DNA of 64,000 bases from Gnetum montanum. Lineage: Eukaryota; Streptophyta; Gnetopsida; Gnetales; Gnetaceae. The stretch's first letter is position 1, and every line of letters begins with the position of its first letter. The DNA lies in assembly GCA_015680685.1 (NCBI GenBank), contig MNCI01033568.1:679288-743287 (forward strand), given 5' to 3'. Of this stretch, positions 1 through 9,520 are shown piece by piece. The notes under the pieces are model-generated. The model did no database searches. It was not told where the DNA came from and saw only the letters and a program-made list of their open reading frames with translations. The position numbers were made by a program, and so were the translations under genes.

Positions 1-173
1 GACTTACTTAACCATACACCGTGACAACTATAAGTAAGTCTGGGAAGACAATGAATGATTAACCCCAAGTGTTCCATGGGGCATATAGGCATTTAGTCTA
101 CGGAGTTCGACCAGATCGCGCGTGCTACGCTCCTTTCATATGGTTGAGTGTAGGGGTACCTCGCCACTCATCA
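1..173 (+). mobile_element. 3' end of a family A gypsy LTR
   Basis: The sequence matches the last ~180 bases of the complete LTR at 1691-2665, including the run from the GACTTACTTAACCATACACC block to the terminal CACTCATCA at 165-173. The rest of this LTR lies outside the window, so solo LTR or full element cannot be decided. A 95-codon reading frame starting inside it is not a gene. Confidence 0.85.
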
Positions 174-1039
174 GTTTTTATTAAAAAAATTGAAACTATA
201 AATTTTAGTCAATTATTATTTATTTTATTCATTTATTTAGAATTCAGTAATGTTCAACCATATTTTGAAGAATTTAAGAGTAAACTAAAATGTATTTTTG
301 AAACCAAAATTAGGTCATGTACTCCAATACATAGGACTAGCATAGCACTAGCATAATATAAGGAAATAAGAAGACATATATCAATTGAAGATATAGAACT
401 TTTTCAAACAAAGCTAAAAAATTGTTGAAAAAAATTGAGATTATAATAAAGGAGATATTACTACAAATTATCATAAAAGTCACTATTCATAAAAAGTTTA
501 TATATAAAAAGAAGTGGCTTGATAACGAGTGTTTATAACAAGGTTAAATAAGAAATTCTTGTAATAATGAATTTTGAATCAAGGAATACATGAAAAATGA
601 TTTAGTAAAGGAAGACAACATTTCTAGAAAAGCATTAAAATATGGTAAAAATAATAAAGCAAGATCCACAAAATTTTTGAAAACTCTTCAAAAGTAAATT
701 TTTTTGAGCAATAATATTCCATTTGGAAAGGTTAAAGTATTCTACAAAAATTTGTTTTAGCACAAAGTAAATAAGACAATTGGCTACATGAAACTAGAAA
801 TTTTATCGCTTACATATGACAAACTAAAAAAATAAAAATAAAAAATATTAACTTTTGAAAATGCAATAAATGTGAAAGAGTTAGATGTTGAGTTATTAAA
901 ATGTGGTGGAGAATTTGTTTGGATAGAGATTTAGAAATTGTTTAATGAAGGGCTTTAAAATGGTTTAAATAGATAATGAATGCTAAGTAGATCTATTAAG
1001 ATATTAGGTAGAAAATAATTTACATGCACTTGCAAGTAC

Positions 1040-1105
1040 GAAATTATTCTCATCATAATCATCCTATCCTTGTCCCAACAAAATGGGATCAACTACATGA
1101 TGTCA
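1040..1105 (-). mobile_element. LINE-type 3' tail on the minus strand
   Basis: Read on the minus strand this contains GATCCCATTTTGTTGGGACA followed by an ATGATTATGATGAG run. It resembles the plus-strand LINE end at 3335-3382 (CCCTATTTTGTTGGGGCAAG then repeated ATG). No coding body is attached, so it is either a 5'-truncated LINE copy or a SINE that borrowed a LINE tail. Confidence 0.5.
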
Positions 1106-1134
1106 ATTGTTTGGTAGTAGTGTGGAAATTGAAT

Positions 1135-1290
1135 TTTTTTTAAGAAAATAATATTTACTCTCAAAATATATGATCGAATTAGAACTTTATAACTTAACAT
1201 TGCCCACTAGAATCTAACCCATAACTTGAAGCTACCAAATCAAGGGTTTTAGCACTAAGCTAACACCTCATTGTTGAATTATTAGGAGCT
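1135..1290 (-). mobile_element. tRNA-derived SINE copy, minus strand
   Basis: The reverse complement of 1165-1285 matches the SINE at 8766-8945: an A-box-like TTAGCTTAGTGC segment, the CTTGATTTGGTAGCTTCAAG arm, a degenerate B box and the GCAATG...AGTTATAAAGTTCTAATTCG continuation. The 3' part continues to about 1135. It sits inside the LINE, so it is a later insertion. Confidence 0.65.
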
Positions 1291-1699
1291 AAATCCTTAT
1301 TATTACCAATTTTTTCATCTCATTCTTAATAATTTTTTTCATGTCTTTTTTACAGTTTTCCATGTGATGTGACGATCTTTTTTTTTCATATCATTATTAA
1401 ATCTTCTTTGAAGAAAAGAAAAGATTCTTCAATAGATAATTTGATAACTCTCAAATAATGCATTGAATAGGTAAAGTCAAAACAAGGAAAGATATTTCTA
1501 TATTTTGTTGACTTTGTTAACATAATTCAATTATGAGAGAAAATTATAGAAAAATCTTATCATAGTTAAAGTCAATCCCGATTTACTTTTATAGAGAAAT
1601 TCTTTTTGAACTAATACATAAAGAAACTACAACATTTTATTGGTTTTACAATAATATAAGAGTAAAACAAGGTTATTTCTTTTTCCCAACTGATGAGAC

Positions 1700-1834
1700 G
1701 CGATATGCACAAGCCGCGATATTGCGTACCGCCGCGATATCGCATCCCCTACGATATCACGTACGCAATATCGCGTCGTCCCCTACGATATCACGTACGC
1801 GATATTGCGGTCCGCCGCCAAATCTATAAATAAG
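1700..1834 (+). promoter_or_regulatory. U3 word array and TATA box of the family A LTR
   Basis: Repeats of CGATATCG, GCGATATTGCG and ACGTACGCG fill 1700-1815; many are self-complementary (GCGATATCGC). TATAAATAAG follows at 1825-1834 and marks the expected transcription start about 30 bases later. AATAAA about 176 bases past the TATA box fits the R-region polyadenylation signal of an LTR. Confidence 0.75.
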
Positions 1835-2077
1835 AGGCGGCACTCCCCTCATTTGTAATCATAGGCTAGAAGTAGTGAAGCTCTAGCGGATTGATCACCC
1901 CAGAGAAAGAATATTTTTCATGTGCCTACAATAGGAGTCCCCCAAGTGAACGGTTCTTTATTCGAGCAGCTTTGTACCTGAACGCAAGTTGTGTATGGCA
2001 ATAAAGACGAGCTTTGTGGATAAACCTTGCAGTACATGGATAGGTTTATTTAATGTTATTTATTGCTTTCCTAGTAA

Positions 2078-2152
2078 CGCGGCATGAGTACAACTTGGTT
2101 ACGAGCATTTACGAATGTGTATGGCTAGCCAAGGAATCGGCTACTCATCGCG
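2078..2152 (+). other. U5 stem-loop, unit 1 of solo LTR 1691-2665
   Basis: Nested pairings: outer stem ATGAGTA (2084-2090) with TACTCAT (2142-2148), extended by CGCG (2078-2081) with CGCG (2149-2152); middle stem CTTGGTTA (2094-2101) with TAGCCAAG (2126-2133), one G-U pair; terminal hairpin CATT (2106-2109), loop TACG, AATG (2114-2117). The same plan with different bases recurs in the next unit and in other family A LTRs. It would lie in the 5' leader of element RNA, upstream of the primer binding site. Confidence 0.7.
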
Positions 2153-2183
2153 ATTAGATTCTCTCACCCTTACCTCCTAGAAC

Positions 2184-2258
2184 GTGAGACAAGTACGACT
2201 TGATTACGAGCATCTACGGATGTGTACGGCTAGTCAAGGAATCGGTTGCTTGTCACAC
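2184..2258 (+). other. U5 stem-loop, unit 2 of solo LTR 1691-2665
   Basis: Outer stem GTGAGACAAGTA (2184-2195) with TGCTTGTCACAC (2247-2258), one A-A mismatch and one G-U; middle stem CTTGATTA (2199-2206) with TAGTCAAG (2231-2238); terminal hairpin CATC, loop TACG, GATG (2211-2222). Spacing between stems is the same as in unit 1, while the outer stem sequence is almost wholly different on both sides. Confidence 0.7.
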
Positions 2259-2665
2259 TTAGGTTAGTTAGGTGCCTCAGTACGATCGCTTCGAGCACGT
2301 GCGTTACGTGTGGTAATCCCAGTAACGATTAGCATTTGGTAGCCACAGTTGCACAGTTCAGGGTGTGTACGGTAAGTGGGAATGGATGTTGATGCTAGGA
2401 CTTAGTGCTATAGTTAGAGTTAATTTTAGTCTCTCAACCCTTCACCCTTTAGCATAGGAGATAAACTAGAAAATACCAAAAAAATCATATACCTCGGACT
2501 TACTTAACCATACACCGTGACAACAACAAGTCTGGGAAGACAACGATTAATTAACCCCAAGTGTTCCTTGTGGCGTTTAGACATTTAGTTTGTGGAGTTC
2601 GACCGAATTACGCATGCTACGCTCGTTTCGTATGGTTGAGTGTAGGGGTACCTCGCCACTCATCA

Positions 2666-3382
2666 CCAACATTGTTTGACATTTTTATTAATGAACTAGA
2701 AAAGTAGAAACCATGCCATTAAAGTGGATCAATGATGAATTCGACTTTTAATGTTTGCATATGATATAACATTAGTTGCAAATTTAGAATTACATCCATT
2801 AAAAAATTTCTATAAACATCCAAGGATGAAAGTGAATGTTAACAAAACAAAAGTGTTAACCTATGAAACTAGGATCATAATTCAAAGGCTTAGTGCTCAT
2901 CTTATTAAGGAAGGATCATGGGAGGATCAGTGGATGAGCAAAAACATTTATTAGATAGTAATTAAGCTGGCTATCTTATGTGGTGCTAAATGTTGCACAG
3001 TAAAAGTAGGCATGGATAACAAATTAGTGTGCCAAAATACAAAGTTTAGATGAATGTTGAATGTTATAAGAAAAGATAAATAGCATAATACATACATTAG
3101 AGAAAGGTTTGGAGTAGCTTTTATGTTAGACAAGCTCAGGAATGGCATCTTAGATGATTTGGGCATGTGCAAAAAAAGATTAGATAATGATCCTATAAAA
3201 AAGGATTGCAACATTATTATTTCAAGACAGCCATCAAAAGGGAGACTAAAAAAGAAGTGATTAAAAATGACCTAAAGAAATTGCAAATAAATAAGGTTCT
3301 AGCTCTTCATAGACACAAACGGTGAAAAAGAACTAGCCAACCCTATTTTGTTGGGGCAAGGCTATGATGATGATGATGACCA
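2666..3382 (+). pseudogene. Decayed LINE, 3' portion (RT catalytic region to 3' tail)
   Basis: Continues the LINE broken by the solo LTR. Removing the LTR and one CCAAC joins the frame at ...FFFP|TLFDIFINELEK, the usual SPTLF region of LINE RT. MFAYDITLVAN at 2751 corresponds to the FADD catalytic box, with one catalytic Asp changed to Tyr; VNVNKTKVL follows as in LINE RTs. At 2975-3190 frames resembling LYGAKCWTVK, RWMLNVIRKDK and WFGHVQK match the C-terminal part. It ends with TTTTGTTGGGGCAAGGCTATG and a short ATG repeat, as in LINE classes with microsatellite tails. Confidence 0.75.
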
Positions 3383-4531
3383 TGGCAACATTCAAATTTA
3401 TAACTCAAGTTGCTTGCATAATACTTTTATTAAAAGCTAATATCTTGCCATTGGAGATTGAAATTAAAATAAAAAGATCTTAATAATACAAATAGCAATA
3501 AGATTTTTTGATAAAAAAACATTGAACACTTTCGTAGAACTTAGGTATTTATATTTTAAAAGGATTAAATTAATTTTATACTACAAAACAAATCATGAAA
3601 ACTTGCAAAACTCACTAAAAGCAAAAATGAACAAAAAAAAGAAAGAAAAAAAGAAATGAAACCATAAAGAAGAGTAACAAATAGAAATACAAGAGAAAAA
3701 AGTAAAAATGCAAAACAAGAAATTTGATACAACGACTACAATAGTTAGAAACTATATTAGATATATTAATATCTAAATAGGCCAAGAGCTTGTATCCTAA
3801 AAGAAATTCATGCCTTAAGCATAATTAACAACATAAATGCCACCCACTTTAGCAATTATGCTTCCTCCCTATTTCAAATAGCCAAATGGGTAGCTAGGTC
3901 TATATATAGTTATAAGGAGATAACATATATTAAAATGTTTATATCAAATATAATGTATCGTTAATGACTAATAAGAAGACAACAATTAATTTCTCCCACT
4001 CTAAATATATAAGACAATAATTGCAACTTTTTAATTAATGGGAAAAAACTCTTAGTTGGATGTCAAAAATGTATGGTCTCACCTTGAGAAACAAGTAATT
4101 ACAATTTGTTATTATTTATGACCTTGCAAGCATTAATCATGAAACTAATAATCAATTATTATTGCTCCTACACCTAGAATACTTAAGTTGAAGATTTTGG
4201 ACGTTAAAGATTGTAAAAGTGAACAAATATTTGAACATTTCATCTTATGACATCTAAATTAACCTCAAGCAATTTGAAGCCTTTACGCTCTTTGATTTTA
4301 TTGGATTATGAAAATTTAAATACAAATCAATACTTTATTCGCAATTGGCAGAATACATTTCATGGGCCAATGGGAAGGTGCTTATTTCAAAAATTTTGAG
4401 ACCCTGAAAACATTTACATGCTTATATCAATTATTTGAATTATACTAATACAATGATGACGACTACTACCATGATGACCAAACCGTATGCTACGGTAGAT
4501 TTTTGGTATAGGCATTAGAATCTTAAGGCCT
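3383..4531. other. AT-rich intergenic stretch downstream of the PPR gene
   Basis: No coding frame, LTR or RNA gene recognised. A-rich runs occur at about 3600-3720. The right end should hold the 3' untranslated region of the minus-strand PPR gene, but its end cannot be fixed from sequence alone. Confidence 0.5.
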
Positions 4532-5785
4532 TCATTGTTTTTGCTTCTGAACATCATTGCTTGTACAGTCTAAAGGTACCATTTTTAGCATCCCCTGAAT
4601 GAGAAGTTTATGAATGTGCCGAGGAGGCCGAATGCCAATCCTTAGCATCCCTTCTTGCAACTTGATAGCATTTTGCCAATCTCCTCCTTCACAGAGCTCA
4701 TTAATAAGATAGCTCAAAATAGACTCATCTACATTGATGTTTTCTTCTTTCATTCTCTCCATCAGTTCAACTACTTTATCTATCATTCCATGTTTGCAGT
4801 AACCATGCGCTATGTTATTCCAAACCAAATCATCTACAATAAATTTGTTAGCAAGCATCTCCTGAGAAAGCATATCTGCATCACGAAATCTATGTGTCCT
4901 TAGGCAACAATCAGTTAGCATTCTATAGACAGATATATCAGGCATAAGATCTTCATGCATCATCATGTCTTTCAGAGCGAGTGCTTCTTCCAGATTATTT
5001 TGTCTGCAGAACCCATCAATCAACATCACAAATGTAACTGCACCAGGTTTCAAGTCCCTTTCTAGCATTTCTTTTAAAAGCTTGTATGCAAAATCTAAAC
5101 TGTTATGATGACAAAAAGCCTGAATTAGACTGGAGTAATCATACATTGTAGGAACGACCCCTCTATTGAGTAATTCTCTATGTAAAGCCATTGCTTCCCT
5201 AGGCTTGCCTTGATTGCAATAACAGTCTATCAATGTTCTATAAGTACTATTATCAGGTACCAAACCTCGGCCTAGCATATCTTGAAGAAACTGTTGAGCA
5301 TGCTTTGAATCTCCTATTTTGCAATAACCCATGATCATTGAACAAAATGTAACTGCATCAGGAAGCAAATATCTATTTACCATCCTATGAAACATGATGT
5401 ATGCTTCTTTCAATTTTCTATCCTTGCAAAGTGCACTTATTAGAGTGGTGTAAGTGATAGCATTAGGCAGGATACCCCTTCTGTACATGATTTTGTAAAT
5501 TCTAAACCCTTCTTCCAAATTCCTTGCTTTGCAATAACCATCAATTAATGTGTTGTATGTCACAACATCAGCTTTAAAACCCTCTTCCTCCATATTTGTC
5601 AGTAACCCATTTGCTTTTTCCAAGTCTCTGTCAATGCACAAAGCATGAATCATGATATTGAATGTAAAAGCATTTCGAACTATTCTCAGTCTGCCCATTT
5701 CTCCATATATTTCCCAGCAAAGGGCAGTGCGCTTTGATTTAAGCAGTGCACTGAGAATCCGATTACATGCAGCAATATGAGGGTT
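4532..5785 (-). CDS. P-class PPR protein, exon 2 (residues 186-602)
   Basis: Second and last exon, 417 codons plus TGA. It encodes about eleven consecutive 35-residue PPR repeats of the P class, with the usual starts (VVTYNTLIDGYCKA, AITYTTLISALCK, AVTFCSMIMGYCK, NSTYRTLIDCYC, AVTFVMLIDGFCR) and no E, DYW or SMR domain. P-class proteins bind organellar RNA base by base and act in stabilisation, splicing, processing or translation in mitochondria or plastids. The exon begins at AAC after a TTTGTTTCAG acceptor; the frame upstream has no in-frame ATG of its own. No internal stop or frameshift, in contrast with the surrounding decayed elements, so the gene is probably functional. The RNA target cannot be read here. 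Confidence 0.9.
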   Translation of the reverse strand, partial: NPHIAACNRILSALLKSKRTALCWEIYGEMGRLRIVRNAFTFNIMIHALCIDRDLEKANGLLTNMEEEGFKADVVTYNTLIDGYCKARNLEEGFRIYKIMYRRGILPNAITYTTLISALCKDRKLKEAYIMFHRMVNRYLLPDAVTFCSMIMGYCKIGDSKHAQQFLQDMLGRGLVPDNSTYRTLIDCYCNQGKPREAMALHRELLNRGVVPTMYDYSSLIQAFCHHNSLDFAYKLLKEMLERDLKPGAVTFVMLIDGFCRQNNLEEALALKDMMMHEDLMPDISVYRMLTDCCLRTHRFRDADMLSQEMLANKFIVDDLVWNNIAHGYCKHGMIDKVVELMERMKEENINVDESILSYLINELCEGGDWQNAIKLQEGMLRIGIRPPRHIHKLLIQGMLKMVPLDCTSNDVQKQKQ

Positions 5786-6877
5786 CTGAAACAAAATTAA
5801 GAGAAGAAAACTGGTGATGTGATTACATCAGAAAATACGAGGGTTTGGAAAGAAAATAAAATGCATTGAAATTGATTACCAACTAAAAATGGTGTTTCCC
5901 ATCAGAATCTTGGAATAAGTAACTTTAAGCTAATGATGCAAGAATTTTGCAAGCGAGACCCTAAATGCCAGTTCAAGGTGGATTAAAAATCTGTATGTGA
6001 AAATCAAAATAAAATACTCCAAAATACCATCAAAGGTAATGATTCGATTGCCGATTTATACAACAAAAATTCAAGAATTAAACCTTGGTGATCAGTCATA
6101 AATATTTAAGTCCGGACATCCTTAACACCATACTCATACTTTAAGCCTTGGTTTGTCAGTGTTACTGTATGATTTTATGAGTCTTAGGAATGAATTCTGA
6201 CATCCGTTTGTAGCATGAAAACTGCAACCACTGAAATAAACACTTCCCTGATAAATTCATAATTTACTAAGGCATGGTAAGTACTATCATTTGGAGAGAT
6301 GGTTAGATACTTATTTCTCAAGTTGTAAGAGCCTGGCTGCAGCTACTGGAAAGAGCTTGCAATTGAGACTCCGGGTGCTGACCCACTAAGGCATGCAAAT
6401 CTTGGATTGACCAGAAGCTTGCTGTTTAAGAGCTTTGAATGAGGTGGAACAATGATGGTATAGATTCAACCCTATGAACTATTGGGGAACAAGGAAGGGT
6501 TTGATCTACGATTTACAGTGAAATATAATATCCCACAGGAAATTACCAAAATTGAGATATTTGGCATGGATTCTTAAGGCTTTCCACAGGGATGTAAAAG
6601 GGAATGGGTAAGCTTGGATTGTGTTTCAATGGGATCCTGAGGTGTCCTGATGGAGCCATAATAGAAAAGAGACTTCATGCAATGAAAAGTAACCGATAGG
6701 CCTATATGTACAATGATCCAATGCTGTCTGCAGTCTAACATTTCGTCAACAGCTCTAATCGAAATCTTCTGACCAGAAGAAAACAACAAAAAACCGAACA
6801 CCGAAAAAACAAAAGTTCAAAAACAAATTAGAAGCATTAAATAGAAAGATACTATCTGCAAATGAGTTTCAGACTAC
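5786..6877 (-). other. Phase-0 intron of the PPR gene (1092 bp)
   Basis: On the minus strand exon 1 ends GGCCAG and the intron opens GTAGTC; it closes with TTTGTTTCAG before exon 2. Joining gives LIVSLGQ|NPHIAACN without shift, which continues the PPR phase. Reading through the donor meets a stop after two codons, supporting the splice. A 75-codon minus-strand frame inside (6574-6801) has no similarity to PPR and is taken as chance. Confidence 0.85.
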
Positions 6878-7432
6878 CTGGCCAAGACTGACAATGAGCC
6901 TGAACACCTGCACTGCATCCATGACCAAACCTGCTTGAATGTAAGCTTTGACAAGCATATTAAACACAATCGGATTCCCATTGCAGCCATCAGCTGAGGT
7001 TCTAACAAAGCAATTAAAAATCTCCCTGCAATTATTATTACGAGGGTTTGCAACCAGGGTTCGAATCAGGGCCATGGCGTCTGGGAACATCTCGGCCCAA
7101 GTGAGTATACTGACCATGATGCAGGTATCTTGCACAGAGGGCTTTAATCCTCTGGTCCAGTGAATCGATCGAAAGAATCTCAGGCATTGTGAGGGCTCTG
7201 ATTGTGTCCTCAGCAACACCGTGGAGATTGCAGATACCGGCAATTTTTGAAGCTGAGAGTTTGGTTGCAATAAATCCCATCTGTCAGCCTTAATGAGTCT
7301 GCAAATTTCTGTGAGATTCAGCTCCGGGTTTTCTTCGAATTGCTGTGAAATGGAGATGCATTTTACTTGACCGTGGAGCCTCCTCCTCGAGTGATACAAG
7401 ACCCTGGTTGCTATTGTGGCAGCAGAGGTCAT
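6878..7432 (-). CDS. P-class PPR protein, exon 1 (residues 1-185)
   Basis: First exon. The ATG at 7432 is the first in-frame ATG after an upstream TAG; a GTG three codons earlier is not needed. The N-terminus (MTSAATIATRVLYHSRRRLH) is rich in Arg, Ser, Ala and lacks acids, as in mitochondrial or plastid presequences. The middle (about residues 60-150) matches the weakly conserved N-terminal region of P-class proteins (RTQSEPSQCLRFFRSIHW). The first clear repeat (NPIVFNMLVKAYIQAGLV) starts near residue 153 and ends at the splice junction. With exon 2 the product is about 602 residues. Confidence 0.88.
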
Positions 7433-7673
7433 CAGGTTCACAGGTGAATGCCACTTTTGCGGATGTTGGGAGAGGAACTATAGAGAAAATTCGCTAAAAT
7501 TCAACATTACGCTACCGGCTTAACGAGGTTTTTTCCACCGTATCCTACATTTGACCTCATTCCCTGGCTTTGCGAGCTCCTTGATATTGCCTTGGCTTTA
7601 TTTGACAGCCATTCAAGCATCAAACATAGAAGGCTTAGACCAATATTTGAGCAAAATTGGTAATTTTTTTTAA
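7433..7673 (-). promoter_or_regulatory. 5' untranslated and promoter region of the PPR gene
   Basis: The sequence upstream of the PPR start is less AT-rich than its surroundings and has an in-frame TAG about 50 bases before the ATG. I see no convincing TATA box on the minus strand, common for PPR genes. Limits are arbitrary. Confidence 0.4.
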
Positions 7674-8080
7674 GTGTTGGTGACCGTAATGTCTACATTA
7701 GCATCAGTGTCACCTCTTGTGGGGCCCTTAGAACTCAAGTCCAAAGGTTAAACTTACCAATTTTGAATTCTAGATTAGCTCTAAGTAAACTTCACTTAAC
7801 TTCGGAGTTGAATTTGACAACCCTAACCCTATAAATATAGGAGCAAAACCCATATCTCAAGCACTTTTTGAGATTTTGAGAAATAAAAAGCACATGTAGT
7901 AGACCACCCAATGTCTTTCGCATGCTCCATGACCATCATAGCTCCTCTAGGATCCAATATTAATGTTGACGCAATAGTGAAATCAATCAAGAAAAATTCG
8001 TGTTAACACTTAGACTTAGAATTTTTCACCATCAGTGTTAGTCTCCAATGTTCAAATTTTTTAGCTCCAGTATTAGTGGT
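7674..8080 (+). mobile_element. Possible LTR-like fragment with TATA box
   Basis: Starts TGTTGGTGACCG; an ACCCTATAAATATAGGAGC TATA box lies at about 7830-7848, followed by a leader and GAAATAAAAAGC near 7880, an LTR-like order. A clear 3' edge and a target duplication are not seen, so this may instead be a promoter of a lost unit. Confidence 0.3.
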
Positions 8081-8679
8081 AGGACCCTTAACCAAAACAA
8101 CCATGTTTTGGCCTCAAAATTATCATGGATATTGCCTGAGACTTCTTGATCCATATCTTCACCATCAAGAGATTCAATTCCACTCTTCAAATCCATATTT
8201 TTCAAACAAATTCAGTTTTTATTGTTAGTTTTATATCACTTACATTTTCATTCAAACACTTGTAGTTTGACCCTCCTTAGTAGGTAAACACTTATTCTTT
8301 GTAAAGGAAACATAAGCCCTTCCCCCCATATTGTAGCTCTCATATTCTAATATTTTATGCTATTTTATTCACATTTCATACTTAGTTTTTATTTTTCATT
8401 CATAGTCTTTTCCATAATTAATCTATTTTTTAATGATAAACACTTAGCTAAATTTCAACATTTTCACCTAATGTTTGTATCATTTCCCTATCATTCTTGG
8501 TTCCCATGCATTAGGCTAAGTCCATAGTCAATTAGAGCTTTGTGGCCTATCATATCATTATCATTAACTTAGCAAAGGTTATATTGGGTCAAAGATTGTT
8601 TGTAGCCTTGGATTAAGTACTTCAACACTTAATTCATAGATGTGTTTTCTATAAGATTAAGGAAGAACAATTTTGTAGG
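8081..8679. other. No recognisable feature
   Basis: AT-rich DNA without a sustained reading frame or repeat structure that I can identify. Confidence 0.4.
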
Positions 8680-8765
8680 AACAATAAGATTCTTGATTTG
8701 GAAGCTCCAAGGTATGAGTTTGATTCTAATGGGTAATGCTAAGTAAGTTATTAAAGACACTATAA
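8680..8765 (+). mobile_element. 5'-truncated tRNA-derived SINE
   Basis: Retains the arm ATTCTTGATTTGGAAGCTCC, the B-box-like GAGTTTGATTCTAATGG and the GGTAATGCTAAGT continuation shared with the two copies to the right, but lacks the A box. Confidence 0.6.
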
Positions 8766-8945
8766 TAATGAGGTGTTAGCCTAGTGGTAAAGACTCTTGA
8801 TTTGAAAGCTCAAGTCATAAGTTTAATTCTAGTAGGCAATGCTGAGTTATAAAAGTTCTAATTGGATTATATATCTTGGGGTGTACCTATATTACAATCA
8901 TCCTCCCTCACACCCCTCTCCCCCACCCTTGCAACTCCCTATTAA
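8766..8945 (+). mobile_element. tRNA-derived SINE copy
   Basis: A-box-like TTAGCCTAGTGG at 8776-8787 and a decayed B box GTTTAATTCTA at 8821-8831 are spaced as in a tRNA gene, with a CTTGATTTGAAAGCTCAAG arm between. The non-tRNA body (CTAATTGGATTATATATC, GGTGTACCTATATTACAAT) is shared with the copies at 8946 and, inverted, 1135-1290. The pair of boxes is the internal RNA polymerase III promoter of SINEs. Confidence 0.7.
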
Positions 8946-9180
8946 AAGAGTATAGGAAATGAGACATTAACATAGTGGTAAGACTCTTGATTTGAAAGTT
9001 CCAAGTAATGGTTTTGATTTTGGTCGGTAATGTTGAGTTAAAAAGTCCTCATTAGACTATATATGTTAAGGTGTACCTATATTACAATTATTTCAGGGTT
9101 CCACAACCCACCCCTTCTCTCAATAAAAGATTGTCTTGGGAGTAAATAATGTTATACATTTTTTTGATTTTAACACCTTC
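8946..9180 (+). mobile_element. tRNA-derived SINE copy with longer tail
   Basis: A-box-like ATTAACATAGTGG (about 8966-8978), B-box-like GGTTTTGATTTTGG (9010-9023), the same body as the neighbour, and a tail with GGGAGTAAATAATGTTATAC that also follows the inverted copy near 1140. This shared tail extends the family consensus to roughly 230 bases. Confidence 0.65.
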
Positions 9181-9222
9181 CTCCAATTTTAATTCAGGTT
9201 GTGGGATGGAGGGATGGTATGG

Positions 9223-9520
9223 TGATGAGCCGCCATATTGCGTCCGCCCCTACGATATCGCGTACGCGATATCACAGCTTGCTGTCATGCCTATAAATAA
9301 GAGGCGACTTTCCCTTGTTCAATCATCTAGAGTTAGTTCCTTAGCTAAACTATAGCAATTTCACCATTCCAGAGTTACAATAATTTCCATGTGCCCGTAG
9401 TAGGAGTCTCAAAGTGAACGGATCTTTATTTGAGCAAATTGTACCTGAGCACACATTTGTGTACGACAATAAAGACGAACTTTCTGATAAACCTTGCAGC
9501 ATATGGACTAAGCTAAATAG
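9223..9520 (+). mobile_element. 3'-truncated family A LTR
   Basis: Begins TGATGAG, has words TACGATATCGCG and TACGCGATATC (9250-9272), TATAAATAAGAGG from 9292, the AATAAAGACGAAC signal (about 9469) and the CCTTGCAGCATATGGA block, then diverges near 9520. The stem-loop zone and 3' end are missing. A 68-codon frame over the start is not a gene. Confidence 0.75.

Larger units (their letters stand above)
174..1690 (+). pseudogene. Decayed LINE, 5' portion (linker and start of reverse transcriptase)
   Basis: Broken frames on the plus strand read as LINE protein with many stops. Near 510-530 a KKKWLDNECL-like stretch resembles the linker after the endonuclease. At 870-960 an ELLKCGGEFVW...KLFNEGL stretch resembles the LINE RT segment that precedes the catalytic domain. 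At 1650-1690 RVKQG is followed directly by the solo LTR. A SINE and a LINE-like tail on the opposite strand have entered at about 1040-1290. The endonuclease is not seen; 174-500 is AT-rich with nothing else recognised. Call rests on motif reading only. Confidence 0.6.
1691..2665 (+). mobile_element. Solo LTR, family A (Ty3/gypsy), 975 bp
   Basis: Begins TGATGAG and ends CTCATCA, a 7-base perfect terminal inverted repeat, and is flanked on both sides by CCAAC (1686-1690 and 2666-2670), the 5-base target duplication of a completed integration. No internal region remains, so the element was reduced to one LTR by recombination between its two ends. In order it holds a U3 word array (1700-1815), a TATA box (1825-1834), an AATAAA signal near 2001, two tandem stem-loops (2078-2258) and the conserved 3' end. 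It lies within a LINE, exactly between the RVKQG motif and the PTLF motif. Confidence 0.93.

Noticed and set aside
69-356. 95-codon frame at the left edge
   Set aside because: Starts inside the LTR end and runs into LINE remnant; not a continuous gene.
1700-1815. CRISPR-like periodic repeats
   Set aside because: The repeated words are short and irregular, without repeat-spacer regularity, and sit before a TATA box in an LTR of a plant element.
6574-6801. 75-codon minus-strand frame in the PPR intron
   Set aside because: No PPR character, flanked by good splice sites that remove it.
8766-8945. Functional tRNA gene
   Set aside because: A and B boxes are tRNA-like but the acceptor and anticodon stems do not form; it continues into a non-tRNA body repeated in three other copies.
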